Shown here piece by piece: positions 1-7,638 of a stretch of DNA of 64,000 bases. Where the stretch lies: positions 1 to 64,000 of the forward strand of contig NZ_CTEN01000005.1 in NCBI RefSeq assembly GCF_001375655.1. Reading direction: 5' to 3'. Numbering within the stretch: the stretch's first letter is position 1; each line of letters opens with the position of its first letter. Under the pieces are notes generated by a model. The model was not told the DNA's origin. It did no database searches and saw only the letters and a program-made list of their open reading frames with translations. A program made the position numbers and the translations under genes. The stretch is from Streptococcus varani. GTDB lineage: Bacteria > Bacillota > Bacilli > Lactobacillales > Streptococcaceae.

Positions 1-148
1 AAAAACAAATATTACAGACCATAAATTGTATAACGTTACTAGCGCAAAAATTTTCTTCTTAGCGTTGGTCGATCGTCTTATATTTATATCTCTCTCCTCC
101 TTTCTATCTGTCTTCAACCGCACGGAGATGATGTCCGTTGGGGATGGA

Positions 149-361
149 TTAATTGCATTCAAAATCTTCCCACGGCTCACGGATGCCGAGCTTTCGCGAA
201 ACCCGAAGTTTCAAGTCATCGCTACCGTGTCCATCGTTAATCAACCGCGTAATCATGACTGGTGTAACTCCTACTACTTGAGCCAAGTCACTTTTCGACC
301 AATCTTTTTCGTCTAATTTCAACTTGACCAGTTCAACCCATTTTTGATGTTGTCGGCTCAT
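149..361 (-). CDS. Small Cro/CI-like helix-turn-helix protein
   Basis: A 70-residue protein that is almost entirely one HTH DNA-binding domain (about residues 18-60, with a SDLAQVVGVTPVMITRLI recognition region). Its ATG follows a good ribosome binding site (AAGGAG, about 5 nt away). It is divergent from a CI-like repressor across a 330-nt control region, the usual arrangement of a lysogeny switch, so I infer it is a Cro- or antirepressor-like regulator of a phage or integrative element. No structural or replication genes follow within the window on this side, so whether the element is intact cannot be judged. It could equally be a stand-alone XRE regulator. Confidence 0.6.
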   Translation of the reverse strand: MSRQHQKWVELVKLKLDEKDWSKSDLAQVVGVTPVMITRLINDGHGSDDLKLRVSRKLGIREPWEDFECN

Positions 362-693
362 ATACTCTCCTTTCTTTCCGAAAAATAAAAAACGCTTCTA
401 TCAGTTGTCAAAGGTTTTGAAAATAACAGGTTAAAAAGTTAGTTAAATCTCTTGACATATTTTAGCCAATAGTTTAGAATGAAGCCATAAAGAAAACACT
501 TGATAAAACACAAGTTCAATCAATGAAGTCGCACGCCAATGCTTTTATTTTTTGAATTAGTTTTAACTGGTCGTTTCACTAACTCTTTAACCTTACAAGA
601 ATTATTTTAAACTATGAGCGAAATAAAGTCAAGTGATTTTTAGCTGTTTTTTTAAAATACTTTTTCGTAATGTTTAGAAAGGTTGATATATCA
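362..693. promoter_or_regulatory. Divergent control region of the lysogeny relic
   Basis: This gap separates the Cro-like gene (minus) from the CI-like gene (plus). It holds a strong plus-strand promoter: TTGACA at 452-457, a 17-nt spacer and TAGAAT at 475-480. Transcription from it would give a leader of about 200 nt before the repressor start at 694. The minus-strand gene has AAGGAG directly upstream of its ATG. No clear repeated operator half-sites could be picked out by eye. Confidence 0.6.
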
Positions 694-1041
694 ATGTTTC
701 CAACATTTGAAATTATTAAACAATTAGCGAAAAAACAAGGTATGTCCCTCAATGACCTTGAAGAAAAGTTAGGTCTAGGTAAAAATACTTTGTACGGTCT
801 TAAGAATAAGAAGCCAAATGCTGAACGTATCGCAGAAATCGCCGACTACTTCCACGTCTCAACAGACTACCTGCTAGGCAGAACAGACAATCCAAAGATT
901 GCATCTGATAAAGATAATAATACCATTGACTTAAGAAAAGCCGTAGCTGGTTCAATGGCTTTTGATGGAAAACCTCTAACAGAGGATGAAATTAATTATT
1001 TAGCAGATGTCTTCGAAGCTCAATTAAAAATGAAAAAGTAG
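694..1041 (+). CDS. CI-like phage/ICE repressor (XRE family)
   Basis: A 115-residue protein with an N-terminal HTH (about residues 8-60, including LEEKLGLGKNTLYGLK) and a short acidic C-terminal tail. Members of this family normally begin MFP, as here. The open frame extends upstream to an ATG at 670, but AGAAAGG lies about 11 nt before the ATG at 694, so 694 is chosen. An ImmA/IrrE-type peptidase gene follows 9 nt after its stop, the typical repressor-protease pair of Gram-positive prophages and ICEs, where the protease relieves repression after DNA damage (as for ImmR/ImmA of ICEBs1). It has no C-terminal LexA-type autocleavage domain, in keeping with control by a separate protease. Confidence 0.75.
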   Translation: MFPTFEIIKQLAKKQGMSLNDLEEKLGLGKNTLYGLKNKKPNAERIAEIADYFHVSTDYLLGRTDNPKIASDKDNNTIDLRKAVAGSMAFDGKPLTEDEINYLADVFEAQLKMKK

Positions 1042-1050
1042 GATAATGTT

Positions 1051-1437
1051 ATGTCAGCAGAGGAATTATGCAAGTCGCACGGAATATCAATATGCTATTT
1101 TGAGGGGGATGTCATTGAGAGAAATGGATTTTATAATCCGCAATTCAATGCTATCTCTATTAACTCAAAACTTTATGGAATCCACAAAGATAAAGTCATC
1201 TATCATGAATTAGGACATAGGGAGCATACTGCGAGCTATTATAAGCTAAATAAAGAAAAATCAGAGCTACAAGCTGATAGATGTATGATCCACCATCTCT
1301 TAAAAGAAGAATTATCTTTATGGGATGACTTAGAAAATTTTAATTATACTTATTTTATGGAAAAGTACGAACTGACCTCGCTTGCTGACGAAGTTATGGT
1401 TATTGAAGAATTCTATAATTTAGCAAATATTATTTAA
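1051..1437 (+). CDS. ImmA/IrrE-family metallopeptidase
   Basis: A 128-residue protein carrying the zinc-binding HELGH motif (YHELGHREH, about residues 51-59) and a downstream glutamate-rich helix (SELQADRCM) that probably supplies the third ligand, as in the ImmA/IrrE family. It lies directly downstream of the CI-like repressor and presumably cleaves or inactivates it to start induction. The RBS is AGGATAATGTT before the ATG. The last ~45 nt of this gene recur in degraded form at 1536-1578. The partner regulators look intact, but the integrase downstream is only a stump, so the element is probably no longer mobile. Confidence 0.75.
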   Translation: MSAEELCKSHGISICYFEGDVIERNGFYNPQFNAISINSKLYGIHKDKVIYHELGHREHTASYYKLNKEKSELQADRCMIHHLLKEELSLWDDLENFNYTYFMEKYELTSLADEVMVIEEFYNLANII

Positions 1438-1535
1438 GATATGAAACGCTATATCTAATAAATACAGCGACTTCCGTATTATTGGTGAAATTATCGGTAG
1501 TTTTACGCCGGTGGAAAATTAAAAACCACAACTGA

Positions 1536-1578
1536 CGAAGTTAGGGTTTTTGAAGAATTCTATAATTTAGCACTTTAA
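1536..1578 (+). repeat. Degraded second copy of the peptidase gene's 3' end
   Basis: This stretch repeats the last 45 nt or so of the preceding metallopeptidase gene (1391-1437) with a few substitutions. Both share GACGAAGTTA and GAAGAATTCTATAATTTAGCA and then run to a TAA. It suggests a second peptidase gene, or a recombination between two related lysogeny modules, that was deleted down to its tail. Confidence 0.6.
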
Positions 1579-1624
1579 GAAAGGAATATAATATGCAAGC
1601 AGTATTGGAGAAGACTGATTTTAG

Positions 1625-1930
1625 AGAAATCTCGGTATTATCAAAGAACAGAAAAAAGACTATCTCAGTATCAATGAGAAGGGGCTTCTCATAAATCCTA
1701 ATCAGATGAATAAGCAATTTGGTCTAGTTAGTGAAGCAATTGGCATCTATGTCACCCCACACATGATGAGACATTTTTTCACCACTCAAAGTATTATCGC
1801 TGGTGTTCCAATGGAGCAACTTAGTCAGGCTCTTGGTCATACAAAAATCTATATGACTGACCGCTACAACCAAGTTGAGGATGAACTTGCAGAAGCAACC
1901 ACTGACATGTTCTTGACCAGAATCCGTTAA
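1625..1930 (+). pseudogene. Tyrosine integrase, C-terminal stump
   Basis: The frame open from 1625 encodes the C-terminal catalytic end of a phage/ICE tyrosine recombinase. HMMRHFFTT carries the HxxR box, LGHTKIYMTDRY carries the second active-site His and the catalytic Tyr, and a short tail follows. The N-terminal arm-binding and core-binding domains and the first catalytic Arg are missing; a stop codon at 1622-1624 closes the frame. A complete member of the family would have about 380 residues, against about 100 here. An ATG at 1706 could give a 74-residue peptide without function. Its position after the repressor/peptidase pair marks it as the remnant of that element's integrase. Confidence 0.75.
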
Positions 1931-2056
1931 AAGCATCCCCACTATTTCCCCGACCAAAACCCAAAAACTAACGGAAAATATCGGAAAATAGTAAAACAAA
2001 AAAAGAGTTCACCGACAAAAAAGCCGATAAACTCACATAACTTCATATACATTATA

Positions 2057-2087
2057 ACAAAAACTTTTGAAAAAGAAAAGTTTTGTT
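2057..2087 (+). terminator. Hairpin downstream of the integrase stump
   Basis: An AT-rich inverted repeat (arms around AACAAAAACTTTT and AAAAGTTTTGTT with a short A-rich loop) lies about 130 nt after the integrase stop and just outside the ISAs1-like element. Hairpins of this kind often follow the integrase gene near the attachment site, but no matching att repeat could be found in the window. Confidence 0.4.
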
Positions 2088-2097
2088 CCTATTGCTA

Positions 2098-3411
2098 CAC
2101 GCCGTACGCATGAAAAGTTTCCCTTAACCTTTTTGTGCCTAGAAACGATTTTTAAGAAGGTAGAAAGTTCGTTTGATCATTAATTGGTCCCTACTTTCCA
2201 AATAACTGTGGTAAATAATCATTCAAATGGACAGAAATATAGCGTTGTTTTCTGCGATAACTGAGATCCTTCTTAGGAAATTGAATAACCTTCAAGAAAT
2301 AAAGACACAATTTTCGAATGGCGTTTAGATTGAAGGCTGCTCGCTTGTCTAAGGTCTGGTTGTGGTCTTCTCGGTAAACAACATCTAGTAACCAGTGCAT
2401 GCTTTCTACTGACCAATGTCCTCTTACACAAGAGGCAAATGTTTCAACATCCTTTTTAAAACTGATAATAAAGTAGCGAACTTCCACTGTCAGAACACCA
2501 TCCCTGTCAATAGTATTCTTAGTCATACCAATACCACTCAGTTTCTGCCAATGAGGATGCCTGTCTGACAACCATTTGACATCGTAAGAGACCCAGTATT
2601 CTCGAATTTCAATTTGGCTCCGAGCTTTCTCCACCGTTTGGTAGTGTTGCCTCTTCTTCATCAGTCTTTCAAGCAATTGGACATCACTAAAATAGAGGGA
2701 GATGTCCTCAAATAAAGTCCCCTGATTCCCTTTGACCGCAAGGCAGTAATCCCCCTTACCTTTGATAATCTCATCTACAATTTCTGTCTGAGTGCCCATG
2801 GCGTCAATCGTAACAATCCCTTTTCGAATATCAATCATCCTTAGAAGGCGGGGAATCGCTGTGATTTCATTACTCTTTTCATCAACGCAAACCTGCCCTA
2901 TACTAATCTGATGAGAACCATCATAAGCCGTTACGATGTGATTAGGCTGTTGGTGCTTATTGCCGTTTCCTCGCATGGTTTTACCATCAATAGCTATTAA
3001 TCGCTCTACGGATAGACAATCGGCAGATTGTTCAAACTCAACTTTTAGGTCGCTCAAAAATTGTGGATTAACCATACTCATAACTCGCTCTAGGGTGTCA
3101 TGAGATGGACAGCCAACACTTAAATCCACATAGTCTCCTAAAAGTCCCTCATTCATTTCAATAAAATCTTCCATCTCCTTCCAGGTTTCAATACCAGCCA
3201 GTTGGCAAACGAAGACTAGAAATAGGATAGTGGATAAAGGGTAACGAATTTTCCAGCACTGACGTCCATCTAATTCATCACTATGCGCATCAATAGAAAC
3301 AATAAAATCAATCATACTAGTCACCTCTATCTATAGTGTACTACTTTGATTGATTTTGTCATTATGTTTTTCGATTTCTGAAAACGAAATTTTCTTCATG
3401 CGTTTGGCGTG
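2098..3411 (-). mobile_element. ISAs1-like insertion sequence
   Basis: The element is bounded by imperfect terminal inverted repeats. The left end, from 2098, reads CACGCCGTACGCATGAA. The right end, read on the minus strand from 3411, is CACGCCAAACGCATGAA. It contains one transposase gene on the minus strand. The IS lies directly beside an IS30-like element. No clear target-site duplication was seen. Confidence 0.65.
2191..3315 (-). CDS. ISAs1-family transposase
   Basis: A 374-residue DDE transposase of the ISAs1 type. The N-terminal half contains the typical QLAGIETWKEMEDF region (the DDE_Tnp_1-associated domain). The catalytic core shows IAIDGKTMRG (first Asp), VTIDAMGTQ (second Asp) and, towards the C-terminus, HWSVESMHWLLDV with the glutamate. 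Full length is normal for the family, so it may be active. The frame extends to a GTG at 3324, but GAGGTG sits 6 nt before the ATG at 3315, which is preferred. Confidence 0.85.
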   Translation of the reverse strand: MIDFIVSIDAHSDELDGRQCWKIRYPLSTILFLVFVCQLAGIETWKEMEDFIEMNEGLLGDYVDLSVGCPSHDTLERVMSMVNPQFLSDLKVEFEQSADCLSVERLIAIDGKTMRGNGNKHQQPNHIVTAYDGSHQISIGQVCVDEKSNEITAIPRLLRMIDIRKGIVTIDAMGTQTEIVDEIIKGKGDYCLAVKGNQGTLFEDISLYFSDVQLLERLMKKRQHYQTVEKARSQIEIREYWVSYDVKWLSDRHPHWQKLSGIGMTKNTIDRDGVLTVEVRYFIISFKKDVETFASCVRGHWSVESMHWLLDVVYREDHNQTLDKRAAFNLNAIRKLCLYFLKVIQFPKKDLSYRRKQRYISVHLNDYLPQLFGK

Positions 3412-3490
3412 CTATTGCTAGGATAGTTAAAGTATACCAGCGACTCCTTAAAGAATTCTAAAAGAAAACTTATAAAAAACTTAAACCCGC

Positions 3491-4645
3491 GTTGTAAAAT
3501 GAAGTGCAACAAAAAAGACATGTTCGTCTGATATACTAGAATTCCCCAACTCAGTATAGAAAGCAGATGAACATGTCCAACACTCATTCTACCAAAAAAT
3601 CAACCTATTCTCATCTCTCAGCCTCGGAACGTGGCGAAATGGCTGCTTATCTTAAAATGGGAAAGAAACCGGCTGAAATCGCTCGTCTTCTAGGTCGTCA
3701 CCGGTCGACAATCAGTCGAGAAATCAAACGTGGTTCGGTGGATCAGGTACAGGATAAGAATGGGAAACGTACCTATTTCAGTGCCTATTTCGCTGATAGC
3801 GGACAGCGTGTCTATGAATCCAATCGTCAAAAGTGCTCTTATCTCAAGTTGAATGACTGCTCCGCTAAATTCATTGAGCAATTAGGATATGCCTTGAAAG
3901 CTAAAATTCGTCTTCATAGCGTAGATAGTTTCGTTCAGACTTATAAAGCAAATCATCCTGAGGAGGTTGTTCCCTCTACCAAAACCATTTATCGCTATAT
4001 CAAAGAGGGGCTGTTAGTTATAAAACCAATCGATTTACCTAAGATGGTCAGTATCAGGAAACGTTCTAAGCCAGTCATTAAGACGAATAAGAAAACTTTA
4101 GGTCAGTCTATCGAAGAACGTCCTGAGTGTATCAATGACCGTTCTGAATTTGGTCATTGGGAGATTGACTTGGTTCTTGGAAAGAAAACCAAAGGTGAAG
4201 CTGTTGTTTTGACCTTGTCTAGACCGCCAGACACGCTATGCACTAGGAGTTAAGCTAGAAGACAAACAGTCCCATACCATTAATTGTGCTGTCAAACAAC
4301 TTACAAGTCAGTATCCTATTGCATCCATTACAGCTGATAATGGTTCTGAATTTAGTTTACTCTCAGACTTGGAAGCTGTTGATGTTTACTTTGCACATCC
4401 ATATTCTTCACATGAGAGAGGTACAAATGAGAACTTCAATGGTCTCCTCAGAGAATATATCCCTAAAGGAAACTCTTTTAATTCACTAACCTCTGAAGAA
4501 CTTGACAACTATATCACAGCCATCAATGAGCGCCCGAGACGACTTCTTCAATACCAATCTTCAAAATTCCTATTTGGGATAGCCCAAATAGCTTAACCTC
4601 TGGATCTCTAGTTATCAATCAACTTGTTGCACTTGACTTGACAAC
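3491..4645 (+). mobile_element. IS30-like insertion sequence, frameshifted
   Basis: Terminal inverted repeats of about 22 bp flank the element: GTTGTAAAATGAAGTGCAAC at the left, and on the minus strand from 4645 GTTGTCAAGTCAAGTGCAAC. The single transposase gene is broken. Just outside the element on both sides is the same 13-nt string, TAAAAAACTTAAA (3473-3485 and 4651-4663). The right flank is also the last codons of an MFS gene, so the element abuts that gene's 3' end. Confidence 0.75.
3567..4596 (+). pseudogene. IS30-family transposase, frameshifted
   Basis: The first frame (3567-4253) gives the N-terminal HTH (ERGEMAAYLKMGKKPAEIAR, then LLGRHRSTISREI) and the start of the DDE core (GHWEIDLVLGK). 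After about 4218 the protein continues in another frame as RQTRYALGVKLED, then ITADNGSEF and the HPYSSHERGTNENFNGLLREY motif, ending with a stop at 4594-4596. Compared with the usual LTLVERQTR of the family, the site has the wrong bases and a net gain of one. No normal-length transposase can be made unless a frameshift occurs during translation. The altered segment is part of a 26-nt match to polC (see findings). Confidence 0.8.
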
Positions 4646-4658
4646 ATGCGTAAAAAAC

Positions 4659-5819
4659 TTAAATTGATTTTTTTGTTTTTAATTGTTGAAACGCCAATAC
4701 TGAGCTGACTAGGAGGCAGCCCAAAGCATAGATTCCAAATGCTCCTGACTGGGTTGGATTGAGTTTCTCCAGGAATGTTGGTAGAAGGGATGCGGATGCC
4801 CCTCCAATATTGCATCCCATCAGGACAATGGTCATAAGGAGAGTCAATAATGAATGTGGCGTTCTTTCAGCTGTCCGACTAAAAACAATGGCCAAAATGA
4901 CACTGTAAAAGAAGCCAGAAATCATTGCACCAAAACCGAGAATCCAAAGGTTGGTCGAAAAAGCGACAATGAGCACAGAAAAGCCAAAAATCAAATAACC
5001 GAAAGGTAAGAGCCACTCTTTCAGACGTCCAACCAAAAAACCAAAAACGGTACCTGCTAGAATCCCCATGACCTGCATAGAACCTAGAATCCAGCTGGCT
5101 TGGATAGCCGTCCCCATACCACTAGCAGTGACAATTTGTGGAATCCGCATGGTAATAAAGGTATTGACATTAATGACAAAGAAAGCAAAGAATGCCAGAC
5201 TCAGACCCATTTTTAGCAACTCTTTGGTTAACTTCGGTTTTTCAGTAGAGTTTTCATGCTGAACTACTTCTTGTTTGGGAACAAAACAGACAAATAAACA
5301 AAGAATCACCAAGGCAAATAGATAGGCCAGAAAAGCCGCTTGCCAGCCAAAAGTGCTCAGCCAACCGACTAAAATGGTCAAACTGGCACTGCCCAAAACT
5401 TCAAAAGAAGAACGCAAGCCCATCATCTGAGTCTGTTCTTTTCCTTTATACAAAAGACCCACAATATTGATGGCTCGAGCATTGATCAGTCCAATCCCTA
5501 AACCAAGGAGAATCCGCGATAGCATAACCAAATAATAGTGCGGGAAAAGAAAGGGCATGGCACCACCCAAGGCCATGAGACTAAGACCAAGAATAACAAT
5601 GGCTCTCTCCGAAAGAAAACGAATAACGATTGGGTTAGCTAAAAGAGTCACCATAATAAAAAGTGAGGTGATGGTGATGAGAGATTCAACCTGAGAAGCT
5701 GAATAACCTTGTTGACCAAAATGCTCAATCATTTGTGGGATTGCAGGAGAGACTGCAAAGGTCGATACCAGCATCAGAGAAAGAGACAAGACACTGATTT
5801 TTTCAATAATATGTTTCAT
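4659..5819 (-). CDS. MFS transporter, probable exporter
   Basis: A 386-residue membrane protein with about 12 hydrophobic segments and the MFS loop pattern (GLSLMALGGAM, then SRILLGLGIGLINARAINIVG). It begins at an ATG preceded by AAGGTG. The family includes CynX/NimT-like and drug exporters; the substrate cannot be read from the sequence. It is divergent from a Crp/Fnr-type regulator 85 nt away, so that regulator probably controls it. A paralogue of similar length and layout sits at 58305-59459. Its last codons fall 13 nt outside the IS30-like element, so insertion spared the gene narrowly. Confidence 0.8.
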   Translation of the reverse strand: MKHIIEKISVLSLSLMLVSTFAVSPAIPQMIEHFGQQGYSASQVESLITITSLFIMVTLLANPIVIRFLSERAIVILGLSLMALGGAMPFLFPHYYLVMLSRILLGLGIGLINARAINIVGLLYKGKEQTQMMGLRSSFEVLGSASLTILVGWLSTFGWQAAFLAYLFALVILCLFVCFVPKQEVVQHENSTEKPKLTKELLKMGLSLAFFAFFVINVNTFITMRIPQIVTASGMGTAIQASWILGSMQVMGILAGTVFGFLVGRLKEWLLPFGYLIFGFSVLIVAFSTNLWILGFGAMISGFFYSVILAIVFSRTAERTPHSLLTLLMTIVLMGCNIGGASASLLPTFLEKLNPTQSGAFGIYALGCLLVSSVLAFQQLKTKKSI

Positions 5820-5904
5820 AATACACCTTAGTTTTCATTTTTTACCTCATCTAGTATAATAGATAGCAAAGCAAATAAATAGGACAAATGTCACATAAGA
5901 AAAC

Positions 5905-6567
5905 ATGGAAATCATTAAAAACTCTCTCGAACTGCAAAAATTCCTGGATTCCCCTCAAATTCACCAGGTTTTCCCAAAATCCTACCACTCTCAACTACGA
6001 TTGGTTACCTACCAAGCAGGTCAAGCTATCTGCCATCAAGAAGATCATTTGACCGCTCTTTCGCTAGTTGTCACAGGAAAGGTTAAGATTGTTCGCAAAC
6101 TCTTTAATGGGAAAGATTATATCCTCGACATCTCTAGCTCACCCAACTTAATCGGTGATATTGAATTATTGACTGGTCAGCGAATTGTTTCTTCGGTTAT
6201 CGCCTTAGAAAAAGTCTGGGTCGTTCAGTTACCGCTTCATAATCGCCAACAACTACTGAAAGATGCCACTTTCCTCTATAAGGTTGGGAAAGGGCTAGCT
6301 ACTAGCCTCTATCTCCAAAATATCCAGGCAGCCTCCAATATTGGTTATTCTGTTAAAGAAAGACTGGCCACTCACATTTTATCCATTGAAAATGAGGGAA
6401 AATTCCAATTAGAGCTCCATCTACTGGCCGATTCTTTTGGCACCAGTTATCGCCATCTACTGCGAACCATTAAGGATTTTTTAGAAGAAAAAACCATTGC
6501 AAAAGAGGGGAAAAACTATCATATTCTCCAGCGTAAGACCTTGGAGAAACTACGGATTCGCCCGTGA
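5905..6567 (+). CDS. Crp/Fnr-family transcription regulator (YeiL-like)
   Basis: A 220-residue protein with an N-terminal cyclic-nucleotide-binding-type beta-barrel (about residues 25-125, with a TYQAGQAICHQED turn and SPNLIGDIELLTGQ) and a C-terminal winged-helix DNA-binding region (about residues 165-215, LADSFGTSYRHLLRTI). No cysteine cluster for an iron-sulfur centre is seen, so it is not a classical Fnr. A plus-strand -10 TATAAT at 5855-5860 lies upstream, and a small palindrome GACAAATGTC (5883-5892) sits between promoter and start, a possible operator. The SD is weak. It is divergent from an MFS gene and most likely regulates it. Confidence 0.75.
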   Translation: MEIIKNSLELQKFLDSPQIHQVFPKSYHSQLRLVTYQAGQAICHQEDHLTALSLVVTGKVKIVRKLFNGKDYILDISSSPNLIGDIELLTGQRIVSSVIALEKVWVVQLPLHNRQQLLKDATFLYKVGKGLATSLYLQNIQAASNIGYSVKERLATHILSIENEGKFQLELHLLADSFGTSYRHLLRTIKDFLEEKTIAKEGKNYHILQRKTLEKLRIRP

Positions 6568-6633
6568 TCTAGGTGTTTAAAAAAAGGCTGATTCATGGTA
6601 TACTACTAATACTGAAAATAGAAAGAGAACATT

Positions 6634-7248
6634 ATGTCTGCAATTGAAAAACTGACCAAGGCTAGTCATCTCATTAATATGGATGATATTATCCGCGAAG
6701 GGCACCCAACTCTCCGGCTCAACGCCCAAGAAGTTGCATTACCGCTTTCTGACCAAGATATTATTTTGGGAGAAAAAATGTTGCAATTCTTGAAACATTC
6801 TCAAGACCCTGTTATGGCTGAAAAGATGAAATTGCGTGGCGGTGTTGGTTTAGCGGCTCCTCAGTTGGATATTAGTCGCCGCATCATCGCCGCATTGGTT
6901 CCAAATCCAGAAGATGAAGAAGGCAATCCACCAAAAGAAGCCTATGCCTTACAAGAAATCATGTTCAACCCCCGCATCGTCTCACATTCGGTTCAAGAGG
7001 CGGCTATCGAAGGAGGAGAAGGTTGCCTGTCTGTCGATCGTGAAGTTCAAGGCTACGTTGTCCGCCACGCTCGCATCACCGTGGAATATACTGATAAAAC
7101 TGGTGAAAAACAACGCATCAAACTCAAAGGCTTTAACGCCATTGTCATCCAACATGAAATCGACCATATCAACGGCATCATGTTCTACGACCGTATCGAC
7201 CCCGAACATCCACTGGCAGTTAAAGATGGAATGTTAATTATTGAATAG
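6634..7248 (+). CDS. def: Peptide deformylase
   Basis: A 204-residue protein that removes the formyl group from the N-terminal methionine of new proteins in the cytoplasm. All three family motifs are present: GGVGLAAPQ (about residues 69-77), EGCLSV with the metal-binding cysteine (Cys131), and HEIDH (174-178) with the two metal-binding histidines and the catalytic glutamate. The insertions relative to the E. coli enzyme ([19 protein letters not shown]) mark a type 2 Gram-positive deformylase. A promoter-like -10 (TACTACTAATACTG region) lies upstream and a strong terminator follows at 7326-7369, so it appears monocistronic. Confidence 0.95.
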   Translation: MSAIEKLTKASHLINMDDIIREGHPTLRLNAQEVALPLSDQDIILGEKMLQFLKHSQDPVMAEKMKLRGGVGLAAPQLDISRRIIAALVPNPEDEEGNPPKEAYALQEIMFNPRIVSHSVQEAAIEGGEGCLSVDREVQGYVVRHARITVEYTDKTGEKQRIKLKGFNAIVIQHEIDHINGIMFYDRIDPEHPLAVKDGMLIIE

Positions 7249-7325
7249 TCCTCTCTAAGAGAAAGGATGCATGGTCAAATATGAGTCTACCTATGCTTGC
7301 TAAAGAATAAACAATACTTACAAAT

Positions 7326-7369
7326 AAAAGAGAGGCAGGGAAAATTTAATTCCCAGCCTCTCTTTTTTA
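7326..7369 (+). terminator. Terminator of def
   Basis: Strong hairpin with arms AAAGAGAGGC/AGGGAA and TTCCC/AGCCTCTCTTT around an AATTTAA loop, followed by a T run. It lies about 80 nt after the def stop codon. Confidence 0.85.
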
Positions 7370-7376
7370 AAATGGA

Positions 7377-7442
7377 TACTCAACTAAAATCAAAAGTAGA
7401 CAAGGAGTTTTAACTCATCTAATGTTGATTTTCAAAGAGTAT
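7377..7442. repeat. Small MITE-like inverted-repeat element
   Basis: A 66-bp stretch has TACTCAACTAAAATCAAAAG at its left end and GTTGATTTTCAAAGAGTA at its right end, an imperfect terminal inverted repeat. The right-end string TGATTTTCAAAGAGT recurs at about 62020-62034. It resembles the short non-coding elements (BOX/RUP-like) scattered in streptococcal genomes, but I cannot assign it to a named family. Confidence 0.45.
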
Positions 7443-7474
7443 GACAATCTATAGTTCTAGAGTACGAAGACTCC

Positions 7475-7523
7475 AAAAAAGGTATAGAATCCCCATTTTT
7501 CATCGGGGACTCTATACCTTTTC
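7475..7523. terminator. Bidirectional terminator between def and pepS
   Basis: Hairpin with arms AAAAAGGTATAGAATCCCC and GGGGACTCTATACCTTTT around a T-rich loop. Runs of A and T on both sides let it end transcription from pepS (minus strand, stop at 7639) and act as a backstop for def. Confidence 0.8.
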
Positions 7524-7638
7524 CTATGTTCTGATTTTTTACCCAGTCTCTCTTATCCTTTAAATGATACAATCAAGAATAGTCGTGACAGACTTACCTA
7601 GTAGCAAGGATAGAAACTGAGAGAAATATCAATTGACG

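Noticed and set aside
26..316. Open frame of 96 codons on the plus strand
   Set aside because: It runs through the HTH gene on the opposite strand, has no Shine-Dalgarno and no recognisable domain.
5883..5892. GACAAATGTC taken as a confident Fnr/Crp operator
   Set aside because: The arms are only 4 bp and lie close to the start codon, so it is kept as a possibility only.
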